Below, piece after piece: positions 26,401 to 41,400 of a stretch of DNA of 64,000 nucleotides. Source of the DNA: Patiria miniata. Taxonomy: Eukaryota > Echinodermata > Asteroidea > Valvatida > Asterinidae. The notes beneath the pieces are model-generated. The model worked only from the letters and a program-made list of their open reading frames with translations. It was not told where the DNA came from and searched no databases. The first letter of the stretch is position 1. Every line of letters begins with the position of its first letter. Location: NCBI RefSeq assembly GCF_015706575.1, contig NW_024037055.1:13244262-13308261 (forward strand). The letters are read 5' to 3'. Made by a program: the position numbers and the translations under genes.

Positions 26401-29400
26401 TAAACACAAACAAAACATACTGGATCGTTTACACTTCTTGCATTTGTTCCGATAATAACACCTCTCAAAATCCAAGGAAAAAATGTTCAGAAATGAACCT
26501 GTTGAAGTTTCAGCTGAGTGGAAATATGAGTTTTTGAGAAAATGGTAATAAACTGTGCACCACCTATTGATCACAGAACACGATTTTGTCCATAGCATTC
26601 TTCTAAAAATCTGTCAATTGACTGGTCTTTGAAAATCACCTACATTTCTAGATTTCTGCTAAATGACATCAAGCCACATGGAATAATTTCACAGGGTGTT
26701 TGTAGTACCTGAACACGATCTTTAATCCAAGTGAACTTTAAAAAAAATAATATTCCGGTAGGTTACTTTTGGGATAAACACGAATGATTCTATGTGCCTT
26801 TAACCAGTTTGCGCCAGAGGTCGTGTATACATGCAAAAGTTGTGTGATATTTGGAACGGATGACAGCTAAACACGCAGGGAGTGAGGTCGGAAATATTTG
26901 TCAGCGACCCACTCGCAGCAAGCGAGGCTGGAAATATGAGTGTACTGTCTAAGCAGACCTGCCAACCTTTGGGATCGAAAAACTGTATTCTGAATCTCCA
27001 AAAGTTGTATTTTTCTTTAAAAACTGTACTTTCCAAATACGAACAAATAAATGTGGCTGCAATGCTCCATTTTAAATAATCTTAATTCAAGTTATAAAAA
27101 CAAATTACCAGAGGTCTCCCTGCGAGTGGTAAACTCAATCAATTTGCATGAATAAGGATATTGATCATATACCTTATTCATAAACAAACTGCTTTAAAAA
27201 CTATTCAATGCTAGTCTACTTAAACATAAACTAAAGACTAGACTTCCTCATGTTTGAAATAAATAAACCTATAACGCAGGTGAAACATTCATATGACTTC
27301 CTAGTATAATCTAAACTTATTCATGTTTTATCACGTCGCCGCTAAGTGCCAGTTTGATTCTTGAATCATAATTCACGTGCGTGCATGCACTGAATGTTAA
27401 AAATAAGTTTTGTTTTAAACTTGGCCTGCCCGAAAAAAATTTTTTCTTGCATTTGCTGGCTGATTTATTTGGTTCGGTTTGGGCTACCTGCTTTAACTGT
27501 TGCTGATTTTTTAATTCGTTTCAGAACGTAGTATCAAACTATTCAAAAATATTTGACATAACGGGAACACCACGTGCACGCACATAGTGACTATCATACA
27601 AGAACGTCAAAGTGTATTCTGTGTATCGTGCGTGCACTGAGACAAAAAAAGTCTGTTGACTGCACGTGAGATCTGCCGTACGTACTCCTACTAGTATGTG
27701 TGTACGAATACAGACATTTATTTTTGCGGCGGGGTGCCACTGCTTGAAGTATCGGCACTCCGGGAATGGACTGGTTCTAGTTTGTGATACTGTGTACATA
27801 ATGTACATCGAACAGTGGGAACAGCGAAACCAGATTCAGTTCGTGCATGCAGCACATCGTTGCTTGGCTGCTTGCAATTTACGTTGTTTCAGCCAATTTT
27901 ATCTGGCAGAAATCTACACTCACAACCGCTTTGAACTAGGATTTTTTCAGGCGTTTCAAATTGGTCATAACCCGTATTTTAGTATTTTTAACAAATTCCC
28001 ATACAAAATAAGGCAGAATCGTACTAATTGGCAGGTCTACCTTAGGGTGATGGCTTCAACCTGCCAGGCTTGAGGTCGAATGAAAAGTAATCCCGCGCTT
28101 CGTTCTGTTCTTGTCAAAATAATCCCGGCATGAATTGGTTAAAGGAATTACCTCAACATTGATTTGTGCTCCATCATCAGTGTAAGTTATCTTATCCACT
28201 TCACTGCATGTCTTGGCTGCATCTCGCCATTCAGCGTTATCTACACAAACAAAATATTACAGCTATGCCATTCAGCGTTATCTACGCAAAAAGTATTACA
28301 GCTGTGACATGTTTTTGTTCACACATTTGCACCCTTAACGGAGGTAAGTAGAATAGTTGGGACATGTCAAGAAGAGCACAGGCTGATCAAATTGAGAATC
28401 CACACTGCTCTCCCAAGGAAACAAATTTGGAATGCTTTGGATAAACTTTTACTTGATATGTGCACATCATATGTTCACTCAAGAATAGCCTGTTTCAGTG
28501 GTGGAACCATTGTTTTATTTGTATTAAAAATGTATTTCAAAATGAAAGTTATATTCCAATTTTGTAGACATGATACCCCAAAAGGAATCACTTATTTGTT
28601 GTATACTTGTATACAGTAGTTTCTTACCAACATCCCAGTAGATTAGTCTAGCCTTTGTGTCTGTCCAGTTGCCCAGTGAGCTGAGAGTAAGACTGATGAC
28701 CAATGGTCCATGCAGCTCTGTCTGCCCAAGACTGGTGATGTAGAATGTTGGTTCATAGACAAAGCGTACCCTATAGAATGCAGCAGAAAAACAATAAGTC
28801 ATTTATTTGCAACAGTGCAATGTGCGCAAATCTCTGTTGTGAATATGTGTGGTAATAAAAGAACTGGTTTACATTTTACCGCGTGAAACAGTGTGCTATG
28901 TCTGTCTTCAGGAAACTGCAGAACTATAGAGTGTCCCAAAATGCCCGCATCAATTTTTTGTGAGGCTCTATAGTATTGCTGCGGAAACACGTACCGCCAT
29001 TATTTTTATATAATTTTAAAGCTTGGAATCTTCACTTTATCCCTGCTAAGTATTGGTTTGATTTTTAAAATGGGTTGGGTTTAAAATTAGTCGTGTTCAA
29101 ATAAATAATTCAACCGTTTGCAAGGGAAAAAGAATCTGATGTGGAAATGCTTCATCATGTTCATCATGTGACGATCTTGTTGCCTCGTACTTTCTGTGTT
29201 TCCTTTTCTTGTCCATCCACGTGGACTACACGTTAAATAAATTCACAATGTTTTTCTTCATTTCAATTTTAATGTGTATGTAATATAAATCCACTGTTTT
29301 TTGTGTGTGTTATTTCCACAGCATGTTGACTTGAGTTTGCATCTGATGTACCGCATCATCCATTATTCTCCTTGAAATCAGTTGAATTTGATTTTGACAT

Positions 29401-32400
29401 GCTTTTATTCGAAACACAAGTAATTTTCAAACTCTTTTAAATATCAAACCAATACTCGCCAGGGGTAAAGTTAAGATTCCAAACTTTAAAATGGTTGAAA
29501 AATAATGGCAATACGTGTTTCCGCGCTGATGCTAGAGCCTCGCAAAAAACGTTTCGGGTAGTTATCGGACATGCTGTACTAGAGATGCAGAGTTTACATG
29601 AGAACATGGATGGTCACTGGAGCAGGACTTTCATGGTCCAGAGTATACTACTTGAGCTCAGGCAAATTAAGTATAAACAAAATAATATGTATACATACAT
29701 TTATAAATATCTCAGATCAATATTCAATTTCATTTGCCCAAGTAGTTCAGATTTGTTCAAACCAGAATGCAGAGCAGTTCAACATATTAATTTGAATCAT
29801 AGATGTTTGAATGTACTGATTCCACAAAGTTAGTAAACAAGTACCCTCAATAGTCCAAGACAGATACTAGATACTTTAATGCATGAATCCAAATCCATAT
29901 CATTGCGTGTATTCCATGGGAATCCACACTAAAATGGCTGGTTCGATTTTAAGCAAAATGAATGCGATTTTGTGATGTCCAAGCAAGGTTTTCACAGTGT
30001 TGCAAATCCATAAAAACATTTCCTTTCACTGCAATTTGGCTTGACATCAAGTTCACTTCACATCCACATTCTTGCAAAATCTGAGCTGGCTCTTATAAGC
30101 ATGAGTGAATCATGTGCAAGCATGCACTGTGACCTCTGCTTATGGCTCTTAGCAAGTAGTTACACAGTATCAGACTATTCATAAATGTACTGATTTCCAC
30201 AAAATCAGTTAACAAGTACCATACTGTTCCTGCAAAGTGCCATACTAACTTGTATTTTTTAATGAATTCTAAAACATTCAGGACATACAAAATTTATTGT
30301 TTGTCAAGTAATTTATTTTATTCAAAACTGACTTTGGGGAATCAGGTAGGGCAGGATTCTAAAAGGCACCAAAATGGGGTTCATTGTGTTTTTGAAAGAA
30401 ACTCTTCAAATGGCAGTCAGACCAACCTGTGCCTAAGCAGTCTTGATGTGTACTGGATGGTGTTCAGGGGATTAGTGATGTAGGGTGTATACTCGAGCGG
30501 AGCGTCTGATGTGAATTCCTGGTTGGTTCTATTGACATCCAGGAGGCCTAGGATGAGTGAACCACCCTGGGGTAGACCTGCAATACAAATCAAGTTTGGA
30601 GTTCAGTCTTCAATTAATCAGCAGTCCATTCATTTAAGGATTCTGTGCACAATTACCTGCTCAATAGTTAAATAGACAGACTGATAGGGGACACCACAGG
30701 GATGCACTGGATGTGTCTTGATCCACTGGGTCTCTCAAACATGTTCACAAAGCATTCATGCAAGTCCATAAGGTAATGTCTGTATAACACACTGTCTGAA
30801 AAACAGCCTGCAAAAAGCAGGTGTTCTAGCACACATGGGCTGGTTTATTTCGTCGCTGACGCGCCACAAACTTACACCTTGTTTGACCCCCCACCCGAAT
30901 CCGCGCCTGAATAGCCCTTCTGCATACACAATACAAGGCAGACAATGTTTTGTGTGCCCTAAAGAGCTAAACGTGTGAGAGTAGTCCTGTACGTTTCCCA
31001 CGGCGCTGGATCACATAATCTGGATTAAAACAAACAGGTCCGAAGTACAAACATCAACAAGGAAAAACAAAGTGGTCACCGTGACATTGTCTACTTCTTT
31101 GGCTAATACTAGATTCTGTATTGCATTGTGCATTTGGGGTCAGGTCATAGTTTTGCTTCACAGGCTGAGGTATTCCTGCTACTGGTAAGCAGTGTAATCC
31201 TGTACAACCTGTTTGCGGTCAGTTGGTCTGGTGCCTAAAGTGTCTCAAGGATGCTCAGTTTATGCAGTTGTACAAGAACAAACGGGACAAATCCGACTGT
31301 AACAACTATCGCGGGATCTCCTTGCTGAACGTGTTCGGGAATGCTGTGGCTAGGCTAGTGCTCAAGAGGCTTCAAGTTCTGGGTGAGCTAATCTACATGG
31401 AGAGTCAGTGCGGTTTTAGATCAAGAAGGTCATTGATTGACAAGGTGTTTACCCTTCGACAGCTGCAAGAGAAATACAGGGAGAAGCTTGTGAACCTCTA
31501 CACCGCATTTGTGGACCTCACAAAAGCCTTCGACATGGTAAGCCGAGCCAGGTTGTACAGAGTGCCGGAGAAAATTGGCAGCCCACCAACGTTGCTCAAG
31601 ATTGTCTAGTCATTTCATGACGGGATGGAAGCCTGCGTCTCTTTCGATGGTGACATGTCGGACAGTTTCTCTGTCAGGTGCTAAGTAAAGCAGGGCTGTG
31701 TGATGGCGCCATATGTCTCTTCAACATGTCTCTACAATATCTACACCATGCTTTGGATGGCAACATTCTAAGAGTCTACTTGCACAGACGCTTTTAAGGC
31801 GGGCTTTTCAATGTGCAGCGTTTCCGAGCCAAAACTAAGGTGTCTCGCTCCACTGTCACGCACCTCTTGTTTGTTGACAATGCCACGCTCATTGCTCATG
31901 CAGCAGCCGATCTTCAGACCCTGCTGGATCGTTTCACTTCCTACTGTGCCATTTTCGGACTCATGATCAGTGAGTCAAAGATAGTCCTTATGTGTCAGGA
32001 AGTGGAGAGCCAGGCAACACCTCAGGTGTTCTGAGCAAACGGGAAGATGCTAGCAGTGGTGGATGAGTTCTGCTATCTCGGGTCCTTCATTTCAAGTATG
32101 GCCAGCATGGAAGCGGACCTTAACAGATGCATTGGACAAGCTGCGGACTGCTTTGGACAACTCACGAGGTACGTGTGGGCAAACAAGAAGCTTAGGCTGA
32201 AGACAAAGATCGCAGTCTACAATGCGTGTGTTCTGTCTACACTGCTGTATGTGTCCGAGGCCTGGTCGGCTTTTGCTTCGCAGATCACCAGGCTCAAAAG
32301 CTTTCCACCTGTGCAACCTGAGGAGGATCCTGGGTGTCAAGTGGTCGGATTGAGTGTCAAATGCGGAGGTTCTACAATGCACTCAATGTGCGAGCGAGCA

Positions 32401-35400
32401 CACCATCCTCACAGTGCGTGCCGGCTCAGATGGTTCAGACATGTCTGTGCGATGCCACAGGACCTTCTTCCCAACAGAACCCTCTTCTTGAGCCCGAGCT
32501 CAAAGAAGACCACATTTCCAAGACTGCGTGCAGGACGACCTGCAACACTGGCAGATAGAGATGGAGAAGCTAACTACTGAGAGAGGAGCATGGCGGAAAG
32601 CGGTCCACGAAGGGGCAGCTGTGGCAAAGAAGAAGTGACGCAAGGAGGGATGGACACGCCGGAAACAAGAGAACCAAGGTGCGGTGGCACAATCCTCATG
32701 TATGGTACGCGGCCAACAAGCATTGCATATAACATGATTTGTACCTACCTCCCTTTGTAGCCACAGTGAAATCAAAGTGGTTGCCTATATCCCTCTTTCT
32801 CCTCCTCTGACCTGTCGATGATTTCAGGACGAGGTCTGTACCATTGGGTGACGTCATCATCATATCACTGTCCTCTAGATAGATCAGAGAGCAATACCAA
32901 ACAAAATTGTAAATTGCAGCCTTTACCAGCAGTACATGTGAAGACTTTATTTCTAAAATGCAATTTACGCCACTTTATTATCTCTTCGAATTCTGCTCTC
33001 TCCTGGCAGTCCACAATATCGGAAGACAATAAAATGCAAAATCAAGTTTAGAAAAAGTTGTTATACTGCTTTTAGTCTTTAAACTTTGATAAACGGCCAG
33101 ATTTTGCTCTCTTTTTGTCAAATGGATATATCACGTTTTTGAAATAAACCCTTCATAAACTGACATTCAAAGTTGCCAGTATAATGACCAATTAAACAAG
33201 TGAACTTTGTCTGGCTGCAGTCTGGAAGTCTATTAGTTTTAGAGTCATGCTGGTTCATCACAGTGCTCTATAGCTTCTCATCCTAGAGGATATACTGACC
33301 CAGTATAGTGCTTGTTCCTGCTGGTGTTGTCACGCAGAGTTTGGCCGCATTGCACACCTTCAGCCAAGAATGGAGACTCCTGCGCATTAAAAAGAGAATA
33401 AATGTGAATGCAATCAACAGGGATTATTTCAAAGAAGGCAATTATTAATGTTGGCCATGGTAGTGATGGTTCAGCAGAGGATATATGTCTACAAAATACC
33501 CACTCCACGAATGGTAAGGTAAAAATCAAATAACTTGACACACTGCCTGTATACACTTACTTGCCAGGTTCCATTTTGAACTTTGGTGGGATGTCAATTA
33601 TCTGGGTGGTGTCCTTGGGTATCTGGAAGTCATCCAGCTTGTATCTCTCCTCCCGGTGCCCGGCTCGTATGATAATCAATCCGTTCTCGATGGCCACGGA
33701 GCCGGAGGAGTTGCCTCCAACCACCATGCAGGGAATGATGTCATCTAGGAGGTTGGCGGAGCTACTCACGCAGTACTCTGGGGGTGGAAGGGGCATGGAT
33801 GGTCACAGTTAATTAAATGATATGATCTCTATGAACTGTAGATGGTGTTGGGTGACTATCATGAGAGCTCCAGTGTGAGGGACACAGTGAGTGCATGTAC
33901 AGATTCAGGGCGAGACTAATTTTCATCACTAGTAAATTTTCATCTGGGGCGGATTGCAATAACTGCTCTTAAAGCTGTCTATACGCATAATAAGACGATC
34001 TTAAAGCTCTGGCTGTCAGTTGGTCTACACCATTGCAATGACATGGTCTAAGTATTAAGACAATCATTAGGCTGGGTCGGGCTGGCTTAAAGCGGCTGTA
34101 GTAGGGATACAACTAATGTGCATTTCAAATGTCCAAAACCAGGATTGCCTTCACATGGTGGCAATGACATTCAAGTGTTCATTACATCTGTCTGTCTTTC
34201 TCATTGGTGATGGGAAACGTATGCACTGATTGCCTACAACATGATTAGAGGAGCAACAGTTCAACTTACTGGTCCTGCGATGATTTGTGTCAAAGTGGGC
34301 AATGAAGTAATATCGTGGTTGTCAAACTCGGTCCAAGAAAAAGTAAAAAGAATCACTCTCTTCCCCAAACAAATCAATGTGACTAAATCATTTGACAGAG
34401 CAACACATTTTGCAAAAGTCGTACCATAGCGAGCCACAGATTTATCCTTGGATTTAGACCAGGAGGTCCCAGTCTTGGTTGGGTCGGTGCTCTTCTCCAC
34501 ATCGGGTGGGTACACTTCCTCCTTAAACTTCTCGCTGAACATGGAGGTGGTGTTGACGTCATCTGCAGCAGGCTGTTCCAGCAGAACAGTTACACCTGAG
34601 AAAGCAGCCAATGTTCAAGTCACATATTGTGCATGGTGTTATGATACCATTGCTCATCAGATCTATGTCATGTCGTTTATTTGTTTGTCTGTACGTCAGT
34701 CTATCTCTACCTACCATCACATTGTACTATGGTTTCTAAGCCTGCTCCTTTGATAGCCTTCAGAGTCACATAGTAAGTAGTGATGTGATGCAGTAATCCT
34801 GTAACATCACTGTAACACTGTCTATGTGTTTGTCTGTACGTCAGTCAACCTCTACCTACCATGCATCACATGTTACTATGGTTTCTAAGCCTGCTCCTTT
34901 GATAGCCTTCAGAGTCACATAGTAAGTAGTGATGTGATGCAGTAATCCTGTAACATCACTGTAACATTGTCTGTGTGTTTGTCTGTATGTCAGTCTATCT
35001 CTACCTACCATCACATTCCACTATGGCTTCCAAGCTTGCTCCATTGATAGCTTTGAGAGTCGCATAGTACGTAGTGTTGTGATGTAGTAATCCAGTCAGA
35101 TCAATGCTAGTAGCTGTCTGGTTTAGCCCAACGTTGACAAAGTCCTGCAGGTCTGTGGTCCCTCTGGAGGTTCCTATGGCCCAGTAATGCTCCTGAAAGT
35201 CAAAGTTTTCCAGTGCCGGTTGAAACATCATTCATTTCCTAATCTTCGTAACTGTATACCATTTGTTTTGGGCTAAGACTCACAGATCTCAAAGGAAAAA
35301 CTATTGAGCATCTTGTGTTGCAGTGTCCAGTCATACTAACAAACACACATACCGGTACATGCTGTTGTCCTTCCTAGTCTCTTTATGGTCTCTTGATGCA

Positions 35401-38400
35401 TTCTCTCACTTTTGACTTGTTAAATATCAAAGTTCCATTTTGGTTTACATCATTAGTACTACATCCCTTTGTTGCCATATGGCAATACCCTTCGTGAGCC
35501 ACCCTTTGGTCTCCATACTCATGATAAAACTTTTTTTCAGAACGCTGCATTTCGAACTGTTAAATATATCTGTTGAGCTGAATTTTGTATGTGTCACGTC
35601 CCATAAACATTAAACCTGAATCTGCAGGACGATTTCTTACAAAGATCAAAATTTGGAGAAATCTCAAATTTTCTGAAATCATGAACAAACCTTTATTGGA
35701 CCTTCTGCAACTCCACAGATCATATCAAGGGGCACCACAGACAGGCCAATGTTTTTTTACTACATTCACCGTAATGTAAAGTTGTAGACTGCTCTTTGTC
35801 TTTAACACTTAAATAATTGAATTTTTAATGAGTTAGGAAATTGTGCATATGCATGGGCATGCAGACCTCCAAGTCAATTATTAATTGTGACAAAGTGTCA
35901 CGCAACTTAACAAGGAGAATTTTTTTTCTACCTTTACGCCACTCTCCATGTCCAGGAAGCTCCACAAGACTTGAATGATGGAGGCCGAGGACTGGTATGA
36001 TGTGGGCTCAAACTCATTGAAGTTGGAGTCGGTGTAGAAAAATATGTCCAGCTCTGCTGGGGTGTCATCGATGTAGAAACCATTGGAGGAGGCTATCACT
36101 GATTTGCCGTTGCCTAAGTAGGATTGGACTGTCAAACATATCAGAACAAAATCTTTCACCACATATGCTAAAAAGTTCTGGCCCGAAATGTGCAAAAGAT
36201 CAATGTGTGATAGAATTCTACACACACTGCCCACAATTAACCCAAACATGCAATGCGGGCTTAGGTCATGTGGCTCATGACCTCTGTATTAAGAAATCCA
36301 GTAATTGGAGGAAAACTTTGACAAACAAATGACAACTGGGTTTGTAACCAATCAAAATAAACTTTACATGAATCAAAAGGAAATTTTATTCTCTTTACAA
36401 AACCACTCCCCCACTGTACTGCACCTCGACGTTCGGTTGTTGAGATATGTTGATTAAACAACTGGTAAGACATCTCTCAAAAGGAGTCATTTTCATAATG
36501 AAAAGTTGATATAGGCAAACGGACATAAGCTCAAATACGCGCATCACTGCATACACACACTATTACAGAACACACGTTACACAACAGGCGCGCACATTTA
36601 TATACAATGTACATAATACACGCGCGCGCGTGTGCCTATGTGGCTAACCATGGGCTGACCATGGACTAACTAATCAAAACACTGACTGGATAGATTTTTC
36701 AAGCGAAAATGGTCGTCGGAATTTATTGTCCAGTTAGCATGCTTCTTATATCAGCGTTAAGGGAATTTTATTAACTTTATGAATGTTGTCACCCCAAGGT
36801 TGCTGAACTTTTCGTTTTGACGCTGTGGTAAAAAACACTAGGACATGCGTGCTAAAAAACTAGTTTGCGCTTCGTGATGTGTAGTATTGAATAGGAGCGC
36901 AAAGCGTGGATGCGTTTATTTAAACTAAAATGGTCGTTATTGGCCGAGCACTGTCATTGCCAAATTTCATCCCTATAGAGAGCTGAAGATGTCTTCTTTC
37001 ATATTCTGATCACCCCAGATTTGTACGTTGCCTAGTTTTAAAGATATGCCTGTTTTGGTGTCTCAACAACGCACGCGCACATATACAAAGCGTGTACACG
37101 CAGTGTTGCGATGAGCAAATGTCCAAAACTTTTCATTATGTGCTCCTCTCCATATACCCTACATTTTTAAGGGAAAAAAGTGATCATACTTGTTTTTACT
37201 TTTCCAAGCAAAACATACATAGACTTTAATCCAGAAGAATGAATTTTCTGATCTGCAAAACTTGTGCAACGTTTCTGAAAATACAGGGTTTTAATGGAAA
37301 AAATGGGCTTCCTTTTGGTCTGTTTTCCTTATTAGAGCTTGTGTAGAAACCTCTGGTCCAGCAGCTGATGTGTGCTACTTTTCATTCAAAGGCACCAGAC
37401 TAGATATAGCTGAAGTGACACAAACACCTTTAGTTGATAGAGAAAGCCAGCACAAAAAGATGTAAATAGTTTTTGTGTAAAGAATGTAATGTTTCTGTCT
37501 CTGGATAGTGGATACTAAAATTTAATAATGCTTATATTACAAACAGAAGCAAATAGTTTGATGTTGAATTTGCAATTTTCATAATGGATGTGCAACACAC
37601 GGGTTATTTTACTTCTCACATCTAGGTTCGTATGTCATCTCTTAATAATGCAAGATTTTTTTTCCATTTGGATTTAACATCGTCGAAGATCAAACACACC
37701 ATATCTTCTGAAACTGATTTTTGTCAGTGAATGCTTTGACTTTATATCAGACAATGAACTTAATACTGAAAGGAGAAAATCAAACATGAGATTTAATGTA
37801 TAGGAAACTGGGTCCTCGCGACAAAACACAGAAAGAATTTTTTGTTAACTTCAACAACCGAATAAAAACACAATCAAATTTACACCCAGTTTAAGCACTC
37901 CCTCAGAATATCTAATACAAGCAATTTCTCAGCAAACCGGAAGACTGCAATCAATACTATTTCCTTATAACTAAATAGGGTCTTTTGCTTTTCACATATT
38001 ATTAAAGGTACAGTCCATCATTTGCAGCTATATCCAAAAAGTAACTGACCAAATTACTGTTTAAAGCATACTTGGTTTAAAGATAGTAATTGGACTAAAC
38101 TCCCTATAAATTTATTCGTTCTGGCAAGCTGTCGTTTTGAAGAAAACAATGAAAGAAGGCCATTTCCAACGATGCGTGTAAAGACGCACTCTTGGAAATC
38201 TCGGTTAGCAGTTCGTTTTTTTAATTTGGCGAAGCGCGTGCAACCATTGACACAATCTAAACACAGTTGCTATAATTCATCGGCTAAGTGCACGACATTG
38301 CGTAGCTGCAATCGGCTGAATGAAAACGTGTCGTGGACGCTGAATTCGGGCGCAATTCAAAACATGACTCGGCAACTTTTGATTTGAAATCCAGATCCTA

Positions 38401-41400
38401 GAATCTTGTTTTTGTCAGAATATACAGCATTCACTGAGCTAATACTTCATCATCAGGTTCGTTGTTAAGCACCCATGTTTACATTTAAGCACTTTTGTTG
38501 CTTCAAACGAACATAATGCACAGATTACAAATAATGGATGCTACCTTTTATGAGCTCACCTGTCAAGAAGAATGGAAACTCTTGTCCCTCTTCCCTAGGA
38601 GCAGGTGTAGTTGCATTGGTGTTGTTATCAGAGCTGGTCCAATTCAGGAGTTCCAGCCTGGGCAGAGTGAGGTTGGTGAGTGTGAATGTGATGGGTGCAG
38701 CGTCCATGGAACATGAGGGATCACACTGGTAGCGATCACACGGATTGATGCAGGGGACACATGGCTCTGCAACCTGTACAACATAGAGGCAGAAACAGTG
38801 ACTCTGCTTTATAGCTATTCAAAGTCTGGGTATGGCTGGCAAGATTCATCTTCTGGTTGTGATTTTTCAAACACAATGCAGAAATAAGGAAGGTGAACAT
38901 AGTTGTAATCTAGTCAGTCATATGTCAGCCACAAGTCATCCTGTCTCATGCACGGTGACACGCTATTCAAATGAACTGTGACAGAGACATTCATTTGTCA
39001 CTGTCATCTCTGAATTGTAAGTTGTGACCTGGCTTAAAATTCTCAATTATAAAGGCTGGTTTATACTTCACACAAATGTGATGAATGCAAAGCGAAAATG
39101 ACATCAGGAAACATTCGGTACAGAGATACCGGATTTGAAGTGTGTTATACTTTCTTGAATTCACACTCCGAATACTTGCCATGATGTCACAAATTTGCTT
39201 TCACTTTCACGTCAAGTACGAACCAGCCTTAACTCTAATAAAAGGCATCACTGACGATCATGACCCCCCCCTTTGAAAAGAAATCTTTTGAAATCAGATA
39301 AACCTGCCCAAACTTTATGAACTGACATAAATTTTGCTTCGTAGTGGTTAGCTAATCCACAGTTCATTACCATGCAGCCTTACCTCCAAGAGCGTCAATC
39401 GCTTCTCGAAAGTTGGGGGACATACCTCGATCAGAACTAATGTGAGCGCGGAGCCCTAACGGCGTGGGGTCTAAAATATTTTGGATTCTAGACGCTCTTT
39501 GGTGCAATCTGGGGCAATTTCTGACCACTTTTACAGAGTGAGGATGTTTTGATAGTTTAAACCTCATTTTCGAGTTTGGAGTCATTGAATCAGCTAATCT
39601 GAGTGACAGAGTCAAATGTAGGCCAACAATTTTTATTCGGGGATGATAAAAGTGGGGGAGGGGCGGGGGGGGGGGGGGGGGGGGGGCAAATGATATGATA
39701 ATAACCCCATCCCCCACTGATCGACGCCCATGCTCACCTCTTCAAATGCAACAATATCTGTGGCCCCTGCTTCAGAGCCGATACCAGCAAAGTAGCGTGA
39801 GACAGGACTGGTTCCAGCCCTGAATGGTGCCCCGTACCGACACAGCTTGCTCTGATCAGGCGGCATCCTATACATCACAAAAAAGGACAGAGTATTCCAA
39901 TGAATGGCACGGATACACATGCTATAGTACTGTTAACCAGCAGAAGCAGAAAACCCAATGAAACTTGTAGTTAGAACATTGAAGAGAACATTAGACAGAC
40001 CTCATATTTCTGAGTGTTGCCGAGACAGATGGAGGATTGAAGGGGTCCAGTAGCTCAGCGACGTAGCTGTCTCGATTGAAGACATGAAGGATGAGCTTAG
40101 TGGATGAGGACAGGACAGGTATGCCAGTCACTGAGGACAGCAGCTTACCACCAATGTAAACTTCAAACGACCACTCATCCTGTGACGAGGAAAAGGTGGA
40201 ATGATAAAGGAAAGAGTCTCCTTTTTTTAGAAACTCCTCAACTGAGCTCAGAATCACTGTTCAAAATCAATGCTAGCTCACAAAAAATAAAAGCAGTAAC
40301 AGTTGTGATCAAAGGATAATAATATCATTAACTTTTACTATTTATCTACCTCCTCAGCATCGAAGGGCATAACCTTGAAGTTGATGGCATAATGACGTTC
40401 CTCCACGGAGGGGTCAAAGTCTAGATCTACGACACTGGACGACATCGGCCACTCATCCTTGAAGTAACGGCACCACAAGACTGCCTGCGATACGTTGCCG
40501 TCTGGCAAAAGAAATTCATGACAATATTTTGTGATAATATCAAACTTAATACAAAATAATGATCAGCTGGAGACTTCTTGGATGGATGTGACAGGAATGC
40601 TTTGGCCTCGCATCCATCCATCTGTTTACAGTCCGTCTATCCCCAACCTCGAGGGTTGGACTTCATGATGATCATGTCTACTTGGCCGGATTGCCTTCTT
40701 CCAATCTACACGGTTCAATGCCAGATTGGCATTGATTTGTAGACATTGCAGGTCTTTGTTGATGTTGTCAATCCATCTTTTCTTTGGACGGCCACTTTAG
40801 ATAGTTGCCAGCGATCTGGTAGTCGAGAATCTTCCTTAAACCAGTTGTCCTCAGTCGTACACTAAAGGTGACCAAAGCAGGCAACAACCACCTCATCAAC
40901 TCATGAATACAAATCCATAGACTGCTGGGGCAGTTTAGGGCAATCTAGTGAGTAATAGGCAATTTGGTTTCAAGCGTGGTAGTGACTAAAGGGTTATCAC
41001 AGAATGCTTGTGTACACTGTTCATGGGTTACAGATGTTACAGTCTCAAACTGAACTCAGAACAAAGTGGTAGGAAAACAGTTTTTCAAGGGTTCAACATG
41101 ATTATTGTGCTCAAGTCTGGACAGCAATAATCCACAGTCACAGGCCAATCAACTTACTTGGATAGAGTTGCAAGCCGCATGCTCTCTGCTGAATCCATCT
41201 CCCCTTGTCCTCGTCAGAGACACTGTCTCCATCTTCGTCTGGTTCCTCAATAGACCAGGGTTTATAAGCCTCTGTGGTGAGCAGTGGCTTGGTGGCTTCG
41301 GTTGTGGTAACCTCTTTGACAGTTGGAACGGCATAGGTTGCGTTATAGTCCTCAGTGACACCCAAGAAGTCTGCACAATCGCACAACGGGCAGGCAGACT

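Noticed and set aside
27666..28073. 135-aa plus-strand frame
   Set aside because: It lies inside an intron of the large gene, has no domain pattern, and is probably repeat sequence.
33296..33303. Stronger-looking donor gg/gtcagt for exon 27
   Set aside because: Using it shifts exon 28 into a frame with an early stop. The donor four bases on keeps the frame of all later exons.
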